DNA from: Alphaproteobacteria bacterium
Lineage (GTDB): Bacteria; Pseudomonadota; Gammaproteobacteria; Burkholderiales; Burkholderiaceae_C
DNA length: 64,000 nucleotides
Direction of reading: 5' to 3'
Assembly (NCBI GenBank): GCA_030054175.1
Contig: JASGCM010000011.1
Coordinates: forward strand, 57,154 to 121,153
The translations under genes and the position numbers were made by a program. The stretch's first letter is position 1. Each line of letters begins with the position of its first letter. Below the pieces are notes generated by a model. That model did not search any database. It was given only the letters and a program-made list of their open reading frames with translations, and was not told where the DNA came from. Positions 47,140 to 58,549 of this stretch are shown one piece after another.

Positions 47140-47934
47140 ATGCTGGCTCCCTTGCCCCGAATTGCGCCTGATCGACCCCGTGTGCATCGCAGACTCGCCT
47201 TGGGGTGGGTCCTGTGCTGGGTTTGGATGGCTCAAGCGCAAGAACTGCCCGCAAGCACCATTGCCTGCCCCAGCTCTGTCGCAGACACGGTATTGGCCGC
47301 TGAGAACATCACCCACCGCTACCAAGTCAAGGGGCGCGCCAACGGTTTTTCTTACTCGGCGCGTGCCGAGATGCGCTGGACTGGCCGACCCGATCAAAGC
47401 TATCAACTGGACTATGAAATCAAAACCTTTTGGGGTCAGTCGCGCAGCCAAGCCAGCGAAGGGCGCTGGCAGGTCTCCGGCCTGACTCCCATCCGCTTCA
47501 CCGACCGAGGCAAACAAACCCTGGTCAGTCATGCGGACTGGGGCCGAGGCACCGTTCGACTGCCCATGGCGAATGCAGACCTGCCTCTTAAAGCGGGCAG
47601 CCAAGACAAGCTCAGTGTCTGGGCGCAGTTGGGTTGGTGGGTCGCCTGCGCCCCCCAGTCATTGGGCAAAGACAGCCGCTGGCTGGTGCCGGTCTGGGCT
47701 TCAGGACATATCGAGCAGTGGATCGTGCAATCGAACGGCGTGGTCACTCTGAGTACGCCCTATGGTGAACGCCAAGCGATGCATCTGACACGCCCGGCTG
47801 GACAGGGGAGCGACTCGCGCATCGATTTATGGTTTGTGCCGCAGTGGGGCATGCTGCCCATCAAAATTCGGATCGAGCAGGCCAACGGAGACCATGCCGA
47901 GCAGCAGTTGCTCGAGCGCATGCCCAGGTCCTAA
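47140..47934 (+). CDS. DUF3108 domain-containing exported protein
   Basis: 264 residues with an N-terminal signal-like hydrophobic segment (LALGWVLCWVWMAQAQ, cleavage after AQA near residue 34). The body is beta-strand-rich and includes GRANGFSYSARAEMRW and YEIKTFWGQSRSQASEGRW, the DUF3108 pattern, and ends with LWFVPQWGMLPIKIRIEQ. Function is unknown; in related bacteria it is an envelope protein. It is convergent with a Bug gene 10 bp away. A TTTTAA box lies 7 nt before the ATG. Confidence 0.8.
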   Translation: MLAPLPRIAPDRPRVHRRLALGWVLCWVWMAQAQELPASTIACPSSVADTVLAAENITHRYQVKGRANGFSYSARAEMRWTGRPDQSYQLDYEIKTFWGQSRSQASEGRWQVSGLTPIRFTDRGKQTLVSHADWGRGTVRLPMANADLPLKAGSQDKLSVWAQLGWWVACAPQSLGKDSRWLVPVWASGHIEQWIVQSNGVVTLSTPYGERQAMHLTRPAGQGSDSRIDLWFVPQWGMLPIKIRIEQANGDHAEQQLLERMPRS

Positions 47935-47944
47935 GGCATCCGAC

Positions 47945-48913
47945 TCATTCTGGCGTGATGCGCGCGTCACGCACCACCTTGCCCCAGCGCGGCGACTCAG
48001 CTCGGATCAAGGCAGCGAACTGCTCGGGTGTGCCGCCCATGACTTCATTGCCCTGGCTGGTGATTTTCTCTCGCACATCGGGATCGGCCAAAGCCTTGTT
48101 GCAAGCTTGCCCCAAGGTTGCCATCAAATCGGCTGACAGGCCCTTGGGCCCGACCAAGCCCTGCCAGTTCAAGACCTCGACTTCAGGAAAACCTTGCTCG
48201 GCCATGGTGGGCACATCGGGCAGCAAAGGGTTGCGCTTTCGCGCCGTCACCGCCAAGGCACGCACCTTGCCAGACCTCAGCGAAGGCAGGGCGCTGTACA
48301 TCTGCTCGAACATCAGTTGCACCTGTCCACCCATCAGGTCGCTGGCCCCGGCCGAACCGCTTTTGTAGGGCACATGGATCATGTCTATGCCGGCGGTGTG
48401 CTCGAACAAGGCGGCGCTGAGGTGGTGAGTGCCGCCGATACCACCCGATGCGTAGCTGAGTTTGCCAGGTTCGGCCTTGGCAGCAGCCACCAGGTCTTTG
48501 GCGTTTTTCCAGGGCGATTCGGCCCGGATCAGCAACACCAAAGGGCCCCGCTCGATCAGGGTGATCGGCGAGATGTCATTCAGGGGGTCGAAGTTCAATT
48601 TCTTGAACAAGGCGTGGTTCACCGACAAAGGGGCGAAATTACCCATGCCGATGGTGTACCCGTCCGGTTTGGCGCGGGCGATGAGCTCGGTGCCGATGTT
48701 GCCCCCGGCGCCGGCTTTGTTGTCAACGATGATGGGTTGCCCCAGTACTGCTGACATGCCCTTGGCCACCAAGCGGGATCGGGTATCCGCGTTGCCACCG
48801 GCCCCATAGGGACAAATCCAGGTGATGGGTTTGCTGGGATAACGATCGTTCGCCCGGACCGCCGGTGCCGCCAAAAAGACCGGCATCGCTTGCAGAATCA
48901 GGCGTCTTTTCAT
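47945..48913 (-). CDS. Bug-family (TctC-like) substrate-binding protein
   Basis: 322-residue periplasmic receptor with signal MKRRLILQAMPVFLAAPAVRA. The mature protein starts YPSKPITWICPYGAGGNADT, then DNKAGAGGNIGTELIARAKP and HVPYKSGSAGA. It follows the omega-aminotransferase gene by 1 bp on the same strand, which hints at uptake of an amino-acid or amine-derived carboxylate, although no transporter membrane gene is present. Confidence 0.88.
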   Translation of the reverse strand: MKRRLILQAMPVFLAAPAVRANDRYPSKPITWICPYGAGGNADTRSRLVAKGMSAVLGQPIIVDNKAGAGGNIGTELIARAKPDGYTIGMGNFAPLSVNHALFKKLNFDPLNDISPITLIERGPLVLLIRAESPWKNAKDLVAAAKAEPGKLSYASGGIGGTHHLSAALFEHTAGIDMIHVPYKSGSAGASDLMGGQVQLMFEQMYSALPSLRSGKVRALAVTARKRNPLLPDVPTMAEQGFPEVEVLNWQGLVGPKGLSADLMATLGQACNKALADPDVREKITSQGNEVMGGTPEQFAALIRAESPRWGKVVRDARITPE

Positions 48914-48914
48914 G

Positions 48915-50285
48915 TCAGGCGTGTTTTTGGATGGACTCGGCCAGTGTGCCGACCAATTGGTCGATGTGTGACTTCTCGACAATGTACGGCGGGGCCAGCA
49001 CCAGGTTGTCACCGGCGGGGCGCACCAGCGAGCCCTTGTGGAAACAGTCGATGAAGATGTCGTAAGCGCGCTTGCCCGGTGCGCCGGGCAGCGGAGCCAA
49101 CTCGACCACGGCCGCCAAGCCCAGGCTACGGATGCCCACCACATTGGGCAGCCCCTTCATGGCCGAGTGCATGGCATCACCCAAGACGCGACCCATCTGG
49201 TCGGCCCGCTCGAACAGTTTCTCCTGGGCGTAGAGGTTCATGGTGGCAATCGCCGCTGCACAGGCGACGGGGTGCCCTGAGTAGGTGTAGCCATGGAAAA
49301 ATTCGACGGCCCAATCGGGCGCCTTGGCGCCCATCATGGCGTCGTAAATGAAGTCGCGACAAATCACGCCCCCCAAAGGGAACACGCCATTGGTGACGCA
49401 CTTGGCGAAATTGAGCATGTCGGGCACCACGCCGTAGTAATCGGCGGCGAAGGCGCGCCCCATGCGACCAAAGCCCGTGATGACTTCGTCAAAAATCAGC
49501 AAGATGCCGTGTTTGTCGCAGATCTCGCGCAACCGCTGGTTGTACCCTTGAGGAGGAATGTACCAACCGGCGCTGCCCGCCACCGGTTCGACGATGATGG
49601 CGGCCACGTTGCTGGGATCGTGCAGGGGCAAAATGCGCTGCTCCAGCTCAAGCAGAAAGTCTTCATCGCTTTGCGGTTGCGCGTTGTGCACAAAAGCGTT
49701 CTTCGGGTCGTGGATGAATCGCATGTGATCGACGCGCGGCAACATGGCGCCACCAAACACCTTGCGGTTGCCCGGGATGCCACCCACGCTCATGCCGCCA
49801 AAGCCCACACCATGATAGCCACGCTCGCGGCCGATGAACACATTTCGGTGACCTTCGCCACGGGCACGGTGATAAGCCAGAGCCACCTTCAATGCGGTAT
49901 CGGCGGCTTCAGAGCCCGAATTGCAAAACAGCACTTTGTTCAAATCGCCGGGGGCCAATTGAGCGATCATTTGCGCCGCTTGGAACGCTTGGTCGTTGCT
50001 GGCCTGAAAAGCGGTGCTGTAGTCCAGGGTATCGAGTTGACGCTTGATCGCCTCATTGATGGGGGTGCGGTTGTGCCCGGCCCCCACACACCACAGGCTG
50101 GAGATGCCATCGATCACCTGGCGTCCATCGTGGGTCGTGAACTGCATGCCATCGGCCTTGACGAACACCCGAGGTTCTTGGCGAAAATGGCGGTTACCAG
50201 TAAACGGCAGCCATTGGTGGTCGAAATTAATGCCCACCTGGGCTGCTGCGCCTTGGGCCTGAGCGGCAAAATCGTTGTAAGCCAT
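48915..50285 (-). CDS. Class III (omega-amino acid) aminotransferase
   Basis: 456-residue PLP enzyme. CNSGSEAADTALKVALAYHRA and YHGVGFGGMSVGG are the PLP-phosphate and substrate pockets, LIFDEVITGFGRMG holds the pyridine-nitrogen Asp, and the Schiff-base Lys is in FAKCVTNGVFPLGG. The N-terminus WLPFTGNRHFRQEPRVF matches beta-alanine/omega-amino acid:pyruvate aminotransferases. Neighbouring Bug receptor and a glycolate-oxidase-like gene suggest catabolism of an amine or amino acid; the donor is undetermined. Confidence 0.88.
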   Translation of the reverse strand: MAYNDFAAQAQGAAAQVGINFDHQWLPFTGNRHFRQEPRVFVKADGMQFTTHDGRQVIDGISSLWCVGAGHNRTPINEAIKRQLDTLDYSTAFQASNDQAFQAAQMIAQLAPGDLNKVLFCNSGSEAADTALKVALAYHRARGEGHRNVFIGRERGYHGVGFGGMSVGGIPGNRKVFGGAMLPRVDHMRFIHDPKNAFVHNAQPQSDEDFLLELEQRILPLHDPSNVAAIIVEPVAGSAGWYIPPQGYNQRLREICDKHGILLIFDEVITGFGRMGRAFAADYYGVVPDMLNFAKCVTNGVFPLGGVICRDFIYDAMMGAKAPDWAVEFFHGYTYSGHPVACAAAIATMNLYAQEKLFERADQMGRVLGDAMHSAMKGLPNVVGIRSLGLAAVVELAPLPGAPGKRAYDIFIDCFHKGSLVRPAGDNLVLAPPYIVEKSHIDQLVGTLAESIQKHA

Positions 50286-50424
50286 GATGCGTGACTCCTG
50301 TGGAAACCTAAAGGTGAAATCCCATTTTCACACCAAAAGCGGGATGTTGACCAGCCCCTGGGCGACTGGGGGACCCGCCCGTCGAAGTCGGCGGCCTTGT
50401 TGCGAACTTTACGGACCCGCTCGC
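50286..50424. promoter_or_regulatory. Intergenic region with a small inverted repeat upstream of the aminotransferase gene
   Basis: The 139-bp gap between glcD and the aminotransferase gene has the inverted repeat GTGAAA-6 nt-TTTCAC at 50314-50331, near the start codon side. It could be an operator; no clear promoter boxes were found. Confidence 0.3.
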
Positions 50425-51924
50425 TCAGAAGCGCTCGAGTTCGGGGTGCGGCAGTCGACCGGCGCGAATCACCATCTTGCCGTACTCGGCGCAACGGGTC
50501 AGGGTCGGAATGACCTTGCCAGGATTGAGCAAACCCGCCTGGTCAAAGGCTTTTTTCACACCGAGCATCTGGGCATTTTCCTCGGGCGTGAACTGCACGC
50601 ACATGCTGTTGAGCTTCTCGATGCCAACACCGTGCTCACCGGTGACGGTCCCGCCCATGGCGACACTGGTCTCTAGGATGTCGGCGCCAAACAACTCGCA
50701 ACGATGCAACTGATCGGGGTCGTTGGCATCGAACAATATCAGCGGGTGCAGATTGCCATCGCCGGCGTGGAACACATTCAGACATTTCAAACCGTATTTC
50801 TGTTCCATTTCAGAAATGGCTTGCAGAATATCGGCCAGACGTTTGCGCGGAATGGTCGAATCCATGCACATGTAGTCTGGGCTGATGCGTCCCGAAGCAG
50901 GGAAGGCGTTTTTGCGGCCGCTCCAGAACTTCAAGCGCTGGGCTTCATCGCGGCTGACCGTGATGGCCGTCGCACCACTGGCGCGCAAGACTTCGCTCAT
51001 GCGCACAATTTCTTCTTCCACCTCTTCCGGGGTACCGTCGCTTTCGCACAGCAAAATCGCCGCAGCCGAGAGGTCGTAGCCGGCGTGGACGAAATCCTCC
51101 ACCGCCACCGTCATGGGTCCGTCCATCATCTCCAGTCCGGCCGGAATGATGCCGGCGGCGATGACGGCGGCCACCGCCTCGCCGGCACGGCGCACATCAT
51201 CAAAACTGGCCATGATGCAACGCGCCAACTGCGGCTTGGGCACCAGGCGCACCGTGACCTCGGTGGTGACAGCCAACATCCCCTCGCTGCCCACCACCAT
51301 GGCCAACAAATCGTATCCGGGGGCATCCAACGCATCGCCGCCGAATTCAATGGGCTCGCCATCGACGGTGAAGCCGCGCACTTTCAAAACGTTGTGCACC
51401 GTCAGTCCGTATTTCAAGCAATGGACGCCACCTGAATTTTCGGCGACGTTGCCACCGATGGTGCAAGCAATCTGGCTGGAAGGATCTGGGGCGTAGTACA
51501 GGCCCAAAGGTGCGGCCGCCTCGCTGATGGCCAGATTGCGCACGCCACATTGCACAACAGCGGTACGCGTGTGGGCATCCACCGACACAATGCGATTGAA
51601 TTTGGCCATCGACAGGGTAACTCCGTCGGCATGCGGCATGGCGCCACCGGACAGACCTGTGCCGGCGCCGCGCGCCACCACGGGCACTTGCAATTGATGA
51701 CAGACCTTGAGCACTTGCTGCACCTGGGTTTCGTTCTCGGGCAAGGCCACGCACAAAGGACGCTGGCGATAGGCGGTCAGGCCATCGCACTCATAAGGCG
51801 TGGTGTCTTCCGGGGTGTACAGCAAGGACTGGGGCGGCAACACCCCACCCAGCGCCGAGACCACCTCGGCCTGTCGGCGTGCGCGTTCCGGGGCTGTCGC
51901 CACTGAGGGAAGAGGAGCATTCAT
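50425..51924 (-). CDS. glcD: Glycolate oxidase subunit GlcD-like FAD-linked oxidase
   Basis: 499-residue FAD-binding protein of the VAO type. FAD loop: VPVVARGAGTGLSGGAMPH, then DPSSQIACTIGGNVAENSGG. The C-terminal part contains GLKCLNVFHAGDGNLHPLI and TGEHGVGIEKL, typical of GlcD/lactate dehydrogenases. GlcE and GlcF genes are not adjacent in this window. Its ATG overlaps the yggS stop (ATGA). Oxidises glycolate or a related 2-hydroxy acid. Confidence 0.88.
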   Translation of the reverse strand: MNAPLPSVATAPERARRQAEVVSALGGVLPPQSLLYTPEDTTPYECDGLTAYRQRPLCVALPENETQVQQVLKVCHQLQVPVVARGAGTGLSGGAMPHADGVTLSMAKFNRIVSVDAHTRTAVVQCGVRNLAISEAAAPLGLYYAPDPSSQIACTIGGNVAENSGGVHCLKYGLTVHNVLKVRGFTVDGEPIEFGGDALDAPGYDLLAMVVGSEGMLAVTTEVTVRLVPKPQLARCIMASFDDVRRAGEAVAAVIAAGIIPAGLEMMDGPMTVAVEDFVHAGYDLSAAAILLCESDGTPEEVEEEIVRMSEVLRASGATAITVSRDEAQRLKFWSGRKNAFPASGRISPDYMCMDSTIPRKRLADILQAISEMEQKYGLKCLNVFHAGDGNLHPLILFDANDPDQLHRCELFGADILETSVAMGGTVTGEHGVGIEKLNSMCVQFTPEENAQMLGVKKAFDQAGLLNPGKVIPTLTRCAEYGKMVIRAGRLPHPELERF

Positions 51925-52664
51925 TGGAGTGACTGTACTGGAAAAGGGTCACCCCCACGTGGACGCTGGCCAAAGATCGCCGCTCCTACGCGAACCATGT
52001 TGGTGCCGGCCTGTATGGCAGCCTCCAAGTCGGCGGACATGCCCATGGACAAAGTGTCCCAATGCGGCAAACTCAGCTCGCGCTCCAATTTCAAGAACAA
52101 GGCGCTGGCGCTCCGGTGTACCTGCAGCTGAGCCGCCAGATCTTCCAATGGGTCAGGAATCGTCATCAAGCCGCGCAATTGCAAGCGTGGCATGGCAGAC
52201 ACCGCAAGCGCCAGCTCGAGGGCCGATTCTGGTGCAACGCCCGACTTGGTAGCCCCGCCGTCGATATTGACCTGCAAGCACACCTGCAAGGGCGACAAAT
52301 GTACGGGACGCTGATCGCTCAGGCGCTGCGCGATGCGGATGCGATCCACACTGTGAACCCAGTGAAAATGCTCGGCCACCAAGCGTGTTTTATTGCTTTG
52401 CAAAGGCCCGATGCAATGCCAAACCAACTGCGGTCCGATGGGTGTTGAGGCCAAAGCCAGGATTTTGTCGACCCCTTCTTGCACATAGTTCTCACCAAAA
52501 TCGCGTTGACCTACCGATTCCGCAAGCTCAGACACGGCCTGGGCCGGAAAGGTCTTGGAGACGGCCAACAAGCGGACCGCGCCGCTGGGTCGGCCGCAGG
52601 CCTGTTCGGCGGCGCGGATGCGCTGGCAGACGTCACGCCAAGATTGGGTCCAATTCGGGTTCAT
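51921..52664 (-). CDS. yggS: YggS/PROSC-family PLP-binding protein
   Basis: 247-residue TIM-barrel protein controlling pyridoxal phosphate homeostasis. The PLP-Lys is in LLAVSKTFPAQ; FGENYVQEGVDK, WHCIGPLQSNKT and MGMSADLEAAI are the family signature segments. The ATG at 52664 is preferred over a GTG two codons upstream. A TAAAGT box lies 6 nt before the ATG with no Shine-Dalgarno, suggesting a leaderless mRNA. It precedes glcD with a 4-bp overlap. Confidence 0.9.
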   Translation of the reverse strand: MNPNWTQSWRDVCQRIRAAEQACGRPSGAVRLLAVSKTFPAQAVSELAESVGQRDFGENYVQEGVDKILALASTPIGPQLVWHCIGPLQSNKTRLVAEHFHWVHSVDRIRIAQRLSDQRPVHLSPLQVCLQVNIDGGATKSGVAPESALELALAVSAMPRLQLRGLMTIPDPLEDLAAQLQVHRSASALFLKLERELSLPHWDTLSMGMSADLEAAIQAGTNMVRVGAAIFGQRPRGGDPFPVQSLQ

Positions 52665-52670
52665 GCCCAC

Positions 52671-52676
52671 ACTTTA
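52671..52676 (-). promoter_or_regulatory. -10-like hexamer before yggS
   Basis: Leftward TAAAGT, 6 nt from the start codon. Same arrangement as at oxyR, tgt and the fbp pair. Confidence 0.35.
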
Positions 52677-52798
52677 CCCAAAGCTGCATGGTCCCGCAGT
52701 CGCCCGGATGGGGACGGGGATCTTCTCGGCCTCGTCCTGGTCGGGTTTTCGATTGCGCTTATGATTTCTGCCATTGCAACCAACTTCTACCTTCTACC

Positions 52799-53684
52799 AT
52801 GGCCAGCACCAACCCCAAAACCTACGAACCTGCCCCCGCCACCCGCGTCGCCTTCTTGGGCTTGGGGGTGATGGGCTATCCCATGGCCGGCCATCTGGCC
52901 CTGGCCGGACACTCGGTCACGGTGTACAACCGCAACCCCGCCAAAGCCCAAAACTGGGTGAAGGAGTTCGGTCAAGCCAGTGCAGCCACTCCGCGTGAGG
53001 CCGCCAGCGCAGCCGACATCGTGTTCATGTGCGTAGGCAACGACGACGACCTGCGCTCGGTGGTGTTGGGCCCAGACGGCGCCTTGGCCGGTATGAAGAA
53101 GGGCACCGTGTTGGTCGATCACACCACGGCCTCTGCCAATGTGGCGCGCGAACTTCATGCTTTGGCCACCGGCCAAGGGGTGGACTTCATTGACGCCCCG
53201 GTATCGGGAGGTCAAGGCGGAGCCCAAAACGGCCTGCTGACCGTGATGTGTGGTGGCGAGACAACCCCCTTTGAGCGGATCAAGCCCATTGCCATGGCCT
53301 ATTCACGCTCCTGTGGCCTGATGGGTGCACCCGGCGCTGGACAACTGACCAAGATGGTCAACCAGATCTGCATCGCTGGCCTGGTTCAAGGATTGAGCGA
53401 AGGCATCGCCTTTGGCCAGCGCGCTGGCCTGAACATGGAACAGGTTTTAGACGTGATCGGCAAAGGCGCGGCACAAAGCTGGCAAATGGACAACCGAGGC
53501 AAAACCATGGCCGCCGACAAATTTGACTTTGGTTTTGCTGTCGACTGGATGCGCAAAGATTTGGGTCTGGTCATGGATGAAGCCAAACGCAATGGCGCCC
53601 GGGTCCCGGTGACCGCTTTGGTGGATCAGTTCTATGCCGACGTGCAGCAAATGGGTGGTCAGCGCTGGGATACGTCCAGCTTGA

Positions 53685-53701
<17 letters not shown>
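52799..53701 (+). CDS. NAD(P)-dependent beta-hydroxyacid dehydrogenase
   Basis: 300 residues of the 3-hydroxyisobutyrate dehydrogenase/2-hydroxy-3-oxopropionate reductase family. Rossmann motif VAFLGLGVMGYPMAGHL (about 17-33), substrate-binding DHTTASANVARE and DAPVSGGQGGAQNG, catalytic Lys in LTKMVNQICIAG. KDLGLVMDEAKRNGARVP is the C-terminal signature. It diverges from yggS with 134 bp between and converges on the dolP-like gene, with a 17-bp 3' overlap. Substrate not assigned. Confidence 0.88.
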
Positions 53702-55352
<1,651 letters not shown>

Positions 55353-55362
<10 letters not shown>

Positions 55363-56270
55363 CTTTCGACTCCGCTCACGCCGCCGCCCAGGTCGTGGCC
55401 GCTGGTCAAGATTATCCGCAAGGGACCGTCTATTTGGTGCCCACGCCGATTGGTAATCTGGCAGACATCAGCCTGCGCAGTTTGCACCTGCTGAGCCTGG
55501 TTGACGCTGTCGCCTGCGAAGACACGCGGCACACCCAGCAACTCTTTCGCTCCTTGGGACTGGACACCACCCGCCCCCAATGGATCGCACTGCACCAGCA
55601 CAACGAGCATCAGGCCGCCACGGTGGTGGCCTCTTTGTTGGCCCTAGGTCAGCGCGTGGCCTACCTGAGCGACGCCGGCACCCCCGGCATCTCCGATCCC
55701 GGTTCTCGTCTGGTGCGTGACTTGCACCAAGCCGGCCATCGCACCATGCCCCTTCCCGGCCCCAGCAGCGTGACCACCTTGCTCAGCGCCAGCGGCGCTT
55801 GGCTGAACGACCGGGCCGAATTCGTCTTTGTCGGTTTCCTGCCCAGCAAAGGCTCTGAGCGGGCGCAGCGCCTGCGCCTGCTGATAGATGACCCTAGACC
55901 ACAGTGTCTGCTGGAAGCCCCGCACCGGATCGCCACCCTGGCCCAAGAACTGGCCTTGTCCGGTGCCCGAGGCTTGACTGTGGGACGCGAGCTGAGCAAA
56001 CAATTTGAAGAGGTCGCCAGTCTGCGTTGCGATCAGTTCAGCGCCTGGTTGGCGGCGTCACCGCATCGGGCCAAGGGCGAATATGCGTTGGTGCTGCACG
56101 AATCCGACGCCAGCGCCGCCGCCCCGGTTTTGACGGGTGAGCGCGAGTTGGGGGTGCTGTTGCCCCATTTGCCACTGAAAACCGCCGTGCAACTGGCCGC
56201 CGAACTCTCAGGCGGATCGCGCAATGCCCTGTATGCCGCTGCTTTGGCACGACAAAAAGAATCGCCCTGA
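55353..56270 (+). CDS. rsmI: 16S rRNA (cytidine-1402 2'-O)-methyltransferase
   Basis: 305 residues of the tetrapyrrole-methylase fold. SAM-binding GTVYLVPTPIGNLADISLRS, ACEDTRHTQQL, SDAGTPGISDPGSRLV and EAPHRI identify RsmI. The start is TTG at 55353 with GAGG 6 nt upstream; no ATG is available nearby. The first bases run across the yraN start on the opposite strand. Confidence 0.93.
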
Positions 56271-56360
56271 ATGGTGTCAAAATTCCGCTGGCTGGGCGCG
56301 AGGGCTTGACCCTCCGGCAAGCGCTTGCAGCACCTGTCCATTCAAACCACGGAGACTTTC

Positions 56361-57332
56361 ATGATTCACCTGTTCAGACGCACCATGTTATCCGGCCTGG
56401 CCCTGATGCTGGCTGGTCTGGCCCAGGCCCAAGACAAATACCCGTCCAAAGCCGTCACGCTGATCGTGCCGCAGGCCGCAGGCGGCGCGAACGACGCCAT
56501 TGCCCGTGTCATTGCGCAAAAACTGACTGAGCAAACCGGCCAATCCTTCGTCATTGAAAACCGCACCGGCGCTGGTGGCAATGTAGGTGCTACTGCCTCC
56601 GCCAAAACCAAGCCCGACGGCTACACCCTGATGCTGACCGCAGACAGTGTGATGGTGATCAATCCCTCGTTGTACAAAACCACTGGCTTTGACACCCTGA
56701 AAGACTTCGAGCCCGTGGCCTCGGTGGCCACCGCCGGTTATGTGCTGGTTGCCAACCCGGCCTTCCCCGCCAAGAACGTGTCCGAACTCATCACCCTGGC
56801 CAAGCAGCAACCCGGCAAGATCAACATCGGTTCGGCGGGCAACGGCACCCTGAACCATCTGATCGGTGAGATGCTGGGCAAAGAAACCGGCATCGATCTG
56901 GTGCATGTCCCATACAAAGGCGCTGCCGCTGCCGTCACCGACCTGGTCGCCGGCCAAGTGCAGGTATCGGTGCAAAGCCTGCCCTCATCCATTGCCTTCA
57001 TCAAGAACGGCAAGATCAATGTATTGGGCGTCGTCAACCCCAAGCGCATCGCGGCGCTGCCCGACAGCCCCACCATCGGTGAGACCGTCAAGGGCTTTGG
57101 CACCACACCCTGGTATGGGGTGTTTGCTCCGGCGGGAACGCCTAAAGCCATCGTTGCGCAACTCAACGCCGAGATCGCCAAAGCGCTCGACTCGAAAGAC
57201 GTGCAAGAGCGCTTGGTCGGGGTGGGTTGCGAGCCTTACAAGAGCACCCCCGAGCAATTCAGCAACCTGATCCGTTCTGACTTGAGCCGCTGGGCCGTCA
57301 TCGTCAAGGCCTCCGGCGCCAGCATCGACTGA
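56361..57332 (+). CDS. Bug-family (TctC-like) substrate-binding protein
   Basis: 323-residue periplasmic receptor: signal MIHLFRRTMLSGLALMLAGL ending AQA, then YPSKAVTLIVPQAAGGANDA, ENRTGAGGNVGATASAKTKP and HVPYKGAAAAVTDL. GGAG 6 nt upstream sets the ATG at 56361. It is 11 bp before a CaiB-type CoA-transferase and HMG-CoA lyase, so its ligand is probably an organic acid activated by that transferase (inference). Confidence 0.9.
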   Translation: MIHLFRRTMLSGLALMLAGLAQAQDKYPSKAVTLIVPQAAGGANDAIARVIAQKLTEQTGQSFVIENRTGAGGNVGATASAKTKPDGYTLMLTADSVMVINPSLYKTTGFDTLKDFEPVASVATAGYVLVANPAFPAKNVSELITLAKQQPGKINIGSAGNGTLNHLIGEMLGKETGIDLVHVPYKGAAAAVTDLVAGQVQVSVQSLPSSIAFIKNGKINVLGVVNPKRIAALPDSPTIGETVKGFGTTPWYGVFAPAGTPKAIVAQLNAEIAKALDSKDVQERLVGVGCEPYKSTPEQFSNLIRSDLSRWAVIVKASGASID

Positions 57333-57343
57333 AAGAGCCCCAC

Positions 57344-58549
57344 ATGAACCTTCCCTTGTCACCAGACGCCCTGCAAGGCTTGCGGGTGGTCGAAATGGGG
57401 CAACTGATCGCCGGCCCTTTTGCTGGCAAGACCTTGGGTGATTTTGGTGCTGACGTCATCAAGATCGAAGCGCCCGGTGCCGGCGACCCTTTGCGCAACT
57501 GGCGCAAGATCCTGGACGGCACATCCGTGTGGTGGCAGGTGCAGTCGCGCAACAAACGCTCGATTGCACTGGACCTGCGCAGTCCAGAGGGCCAAGACAT
57601 CGCCAAACGCCTGATCGGCCAAACCGACGTGCTGATTGAGAACTTCCGCCCGGGTACTTTGGAAGGCTGGGGCATGGACTACGCCAGCCTGTCACGCGAC
57701 AACCCCGGACTGATCATGTTGCGCATCTCGGGCTACGGGCAAACCGGCCCTTACCGCGACCAACCCGGCTTTGGCGTGATCGGTGAAGCCATGGGGGGCT
57801 TGCGCCACCTGACCGGCGAACCCGACCGGGTGCCGGTGCGTTGTGGCATCTCGATTGGTGACACCCTGGCGGCCTTGCACGGCACCATCGGCGTGCTCAC
57901 CGCCTTGTATCACCGCAAAGTGAATGGCGGCCATGGTCAGGTGATCGATGTCGCTTTGACCGAGGCCGTGCTGAACGTGATGGAAAGCCTGATCCCCGAA
58001 TACAGCGCTTTCGGCGAGGTGCGCGAACCGGCAGGCTCGGCCTTGCCTGGCATCGCCCCATCGAACGCCTACAAATGCCGTGACGGGGTGGTGCTGATCG
58101 CCGGCAACGGCGACAACATCTTCAAGCGCCTGATGGCCACCATGGGTCGCAATGACTTGGGGCTGGACCCTGACTTGGCTGACAACGCAGGTCGGGTGAA
58201 ACGGGTCGAGGAAATCGACGCCGCCATCGGCCAGTGGACGCTGGGGCAAACCGTCGACCGGGTGCTGGAACAATTGACCGAAGCCAAAGTGCCCGCCGGT
58301 CGCGTTTACACCGCACGCGACATCGTCAACGACCCCCACTTCCGCGCCCGCGACATGATCTTGCGCCAAACCACCCGCGATGGACATGACATGGACGTGC
58401 CCGGCATCGTACCCAAACTGATGGGAACCCCCGGAAGGGTGCGCTCGAGCGCACCGCGCTTGGGTGACGACACCGATGCCGTGCTGGCCGAACTGGGCCT
58501 GAGCCCTGAGCAGATCGAACAACTCCGCCAACAACAGGTGATTGCATGA
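57344..58549 (+). CDS. CaiB/BaiF-family (class III) CoA-transferase
   Basis: 401 residues. LRVVEMGQLIAGPFAGKTLG at the N-terminus, DFGADVIKIEAPGAGDPLRN with the family Asp, RNKRSIALDLRSPEGQDI, and DVLIENFRPGTLEGWGM. Members move CoA between carboxylic acids such as carnitine, succinate or malate. Its stop overlaps the ATG of the lyase (ATGA). Together they suggest CoA activation followed by carbon-carbon cleavage of a hydroxy acid. Confidence 0.9.
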   Translation: MNLPLSPDALQGLRVVEMGQLIAGPFAGKTLGDFGADVIKIEAPGAGDPLRNWRKILDGTSVWWQVQSRNKRSIALDLRSPEGQDIAKRLIGQTDVLIENFRPGTLEGWGMDYASLSRDNPGLIMLRISGYGQTGPYRDQPGFGVIGEAMGGLRHLTGEPDRVPVRCGISIGDTLAALHGTIGVLTALYHRKVNGGHGQVIDVALTEAVLNVMESLIPEYSAFGEVREPAGSALPGIAPSNAYKCRDGVVLIAGNGDNIFKRLMATMGRNDLGLDPDLADNAGRVKRVEEIDAAIGQWTLGQTVDRVLEQLTEAKVPAGRVYTARDIVNDPHFRARDMILRQTTRDGHDMDVPGIVPKLMGTPGRVRSSAPRLGDDTDAVLAELGLSPEQIEQLRQQQVIA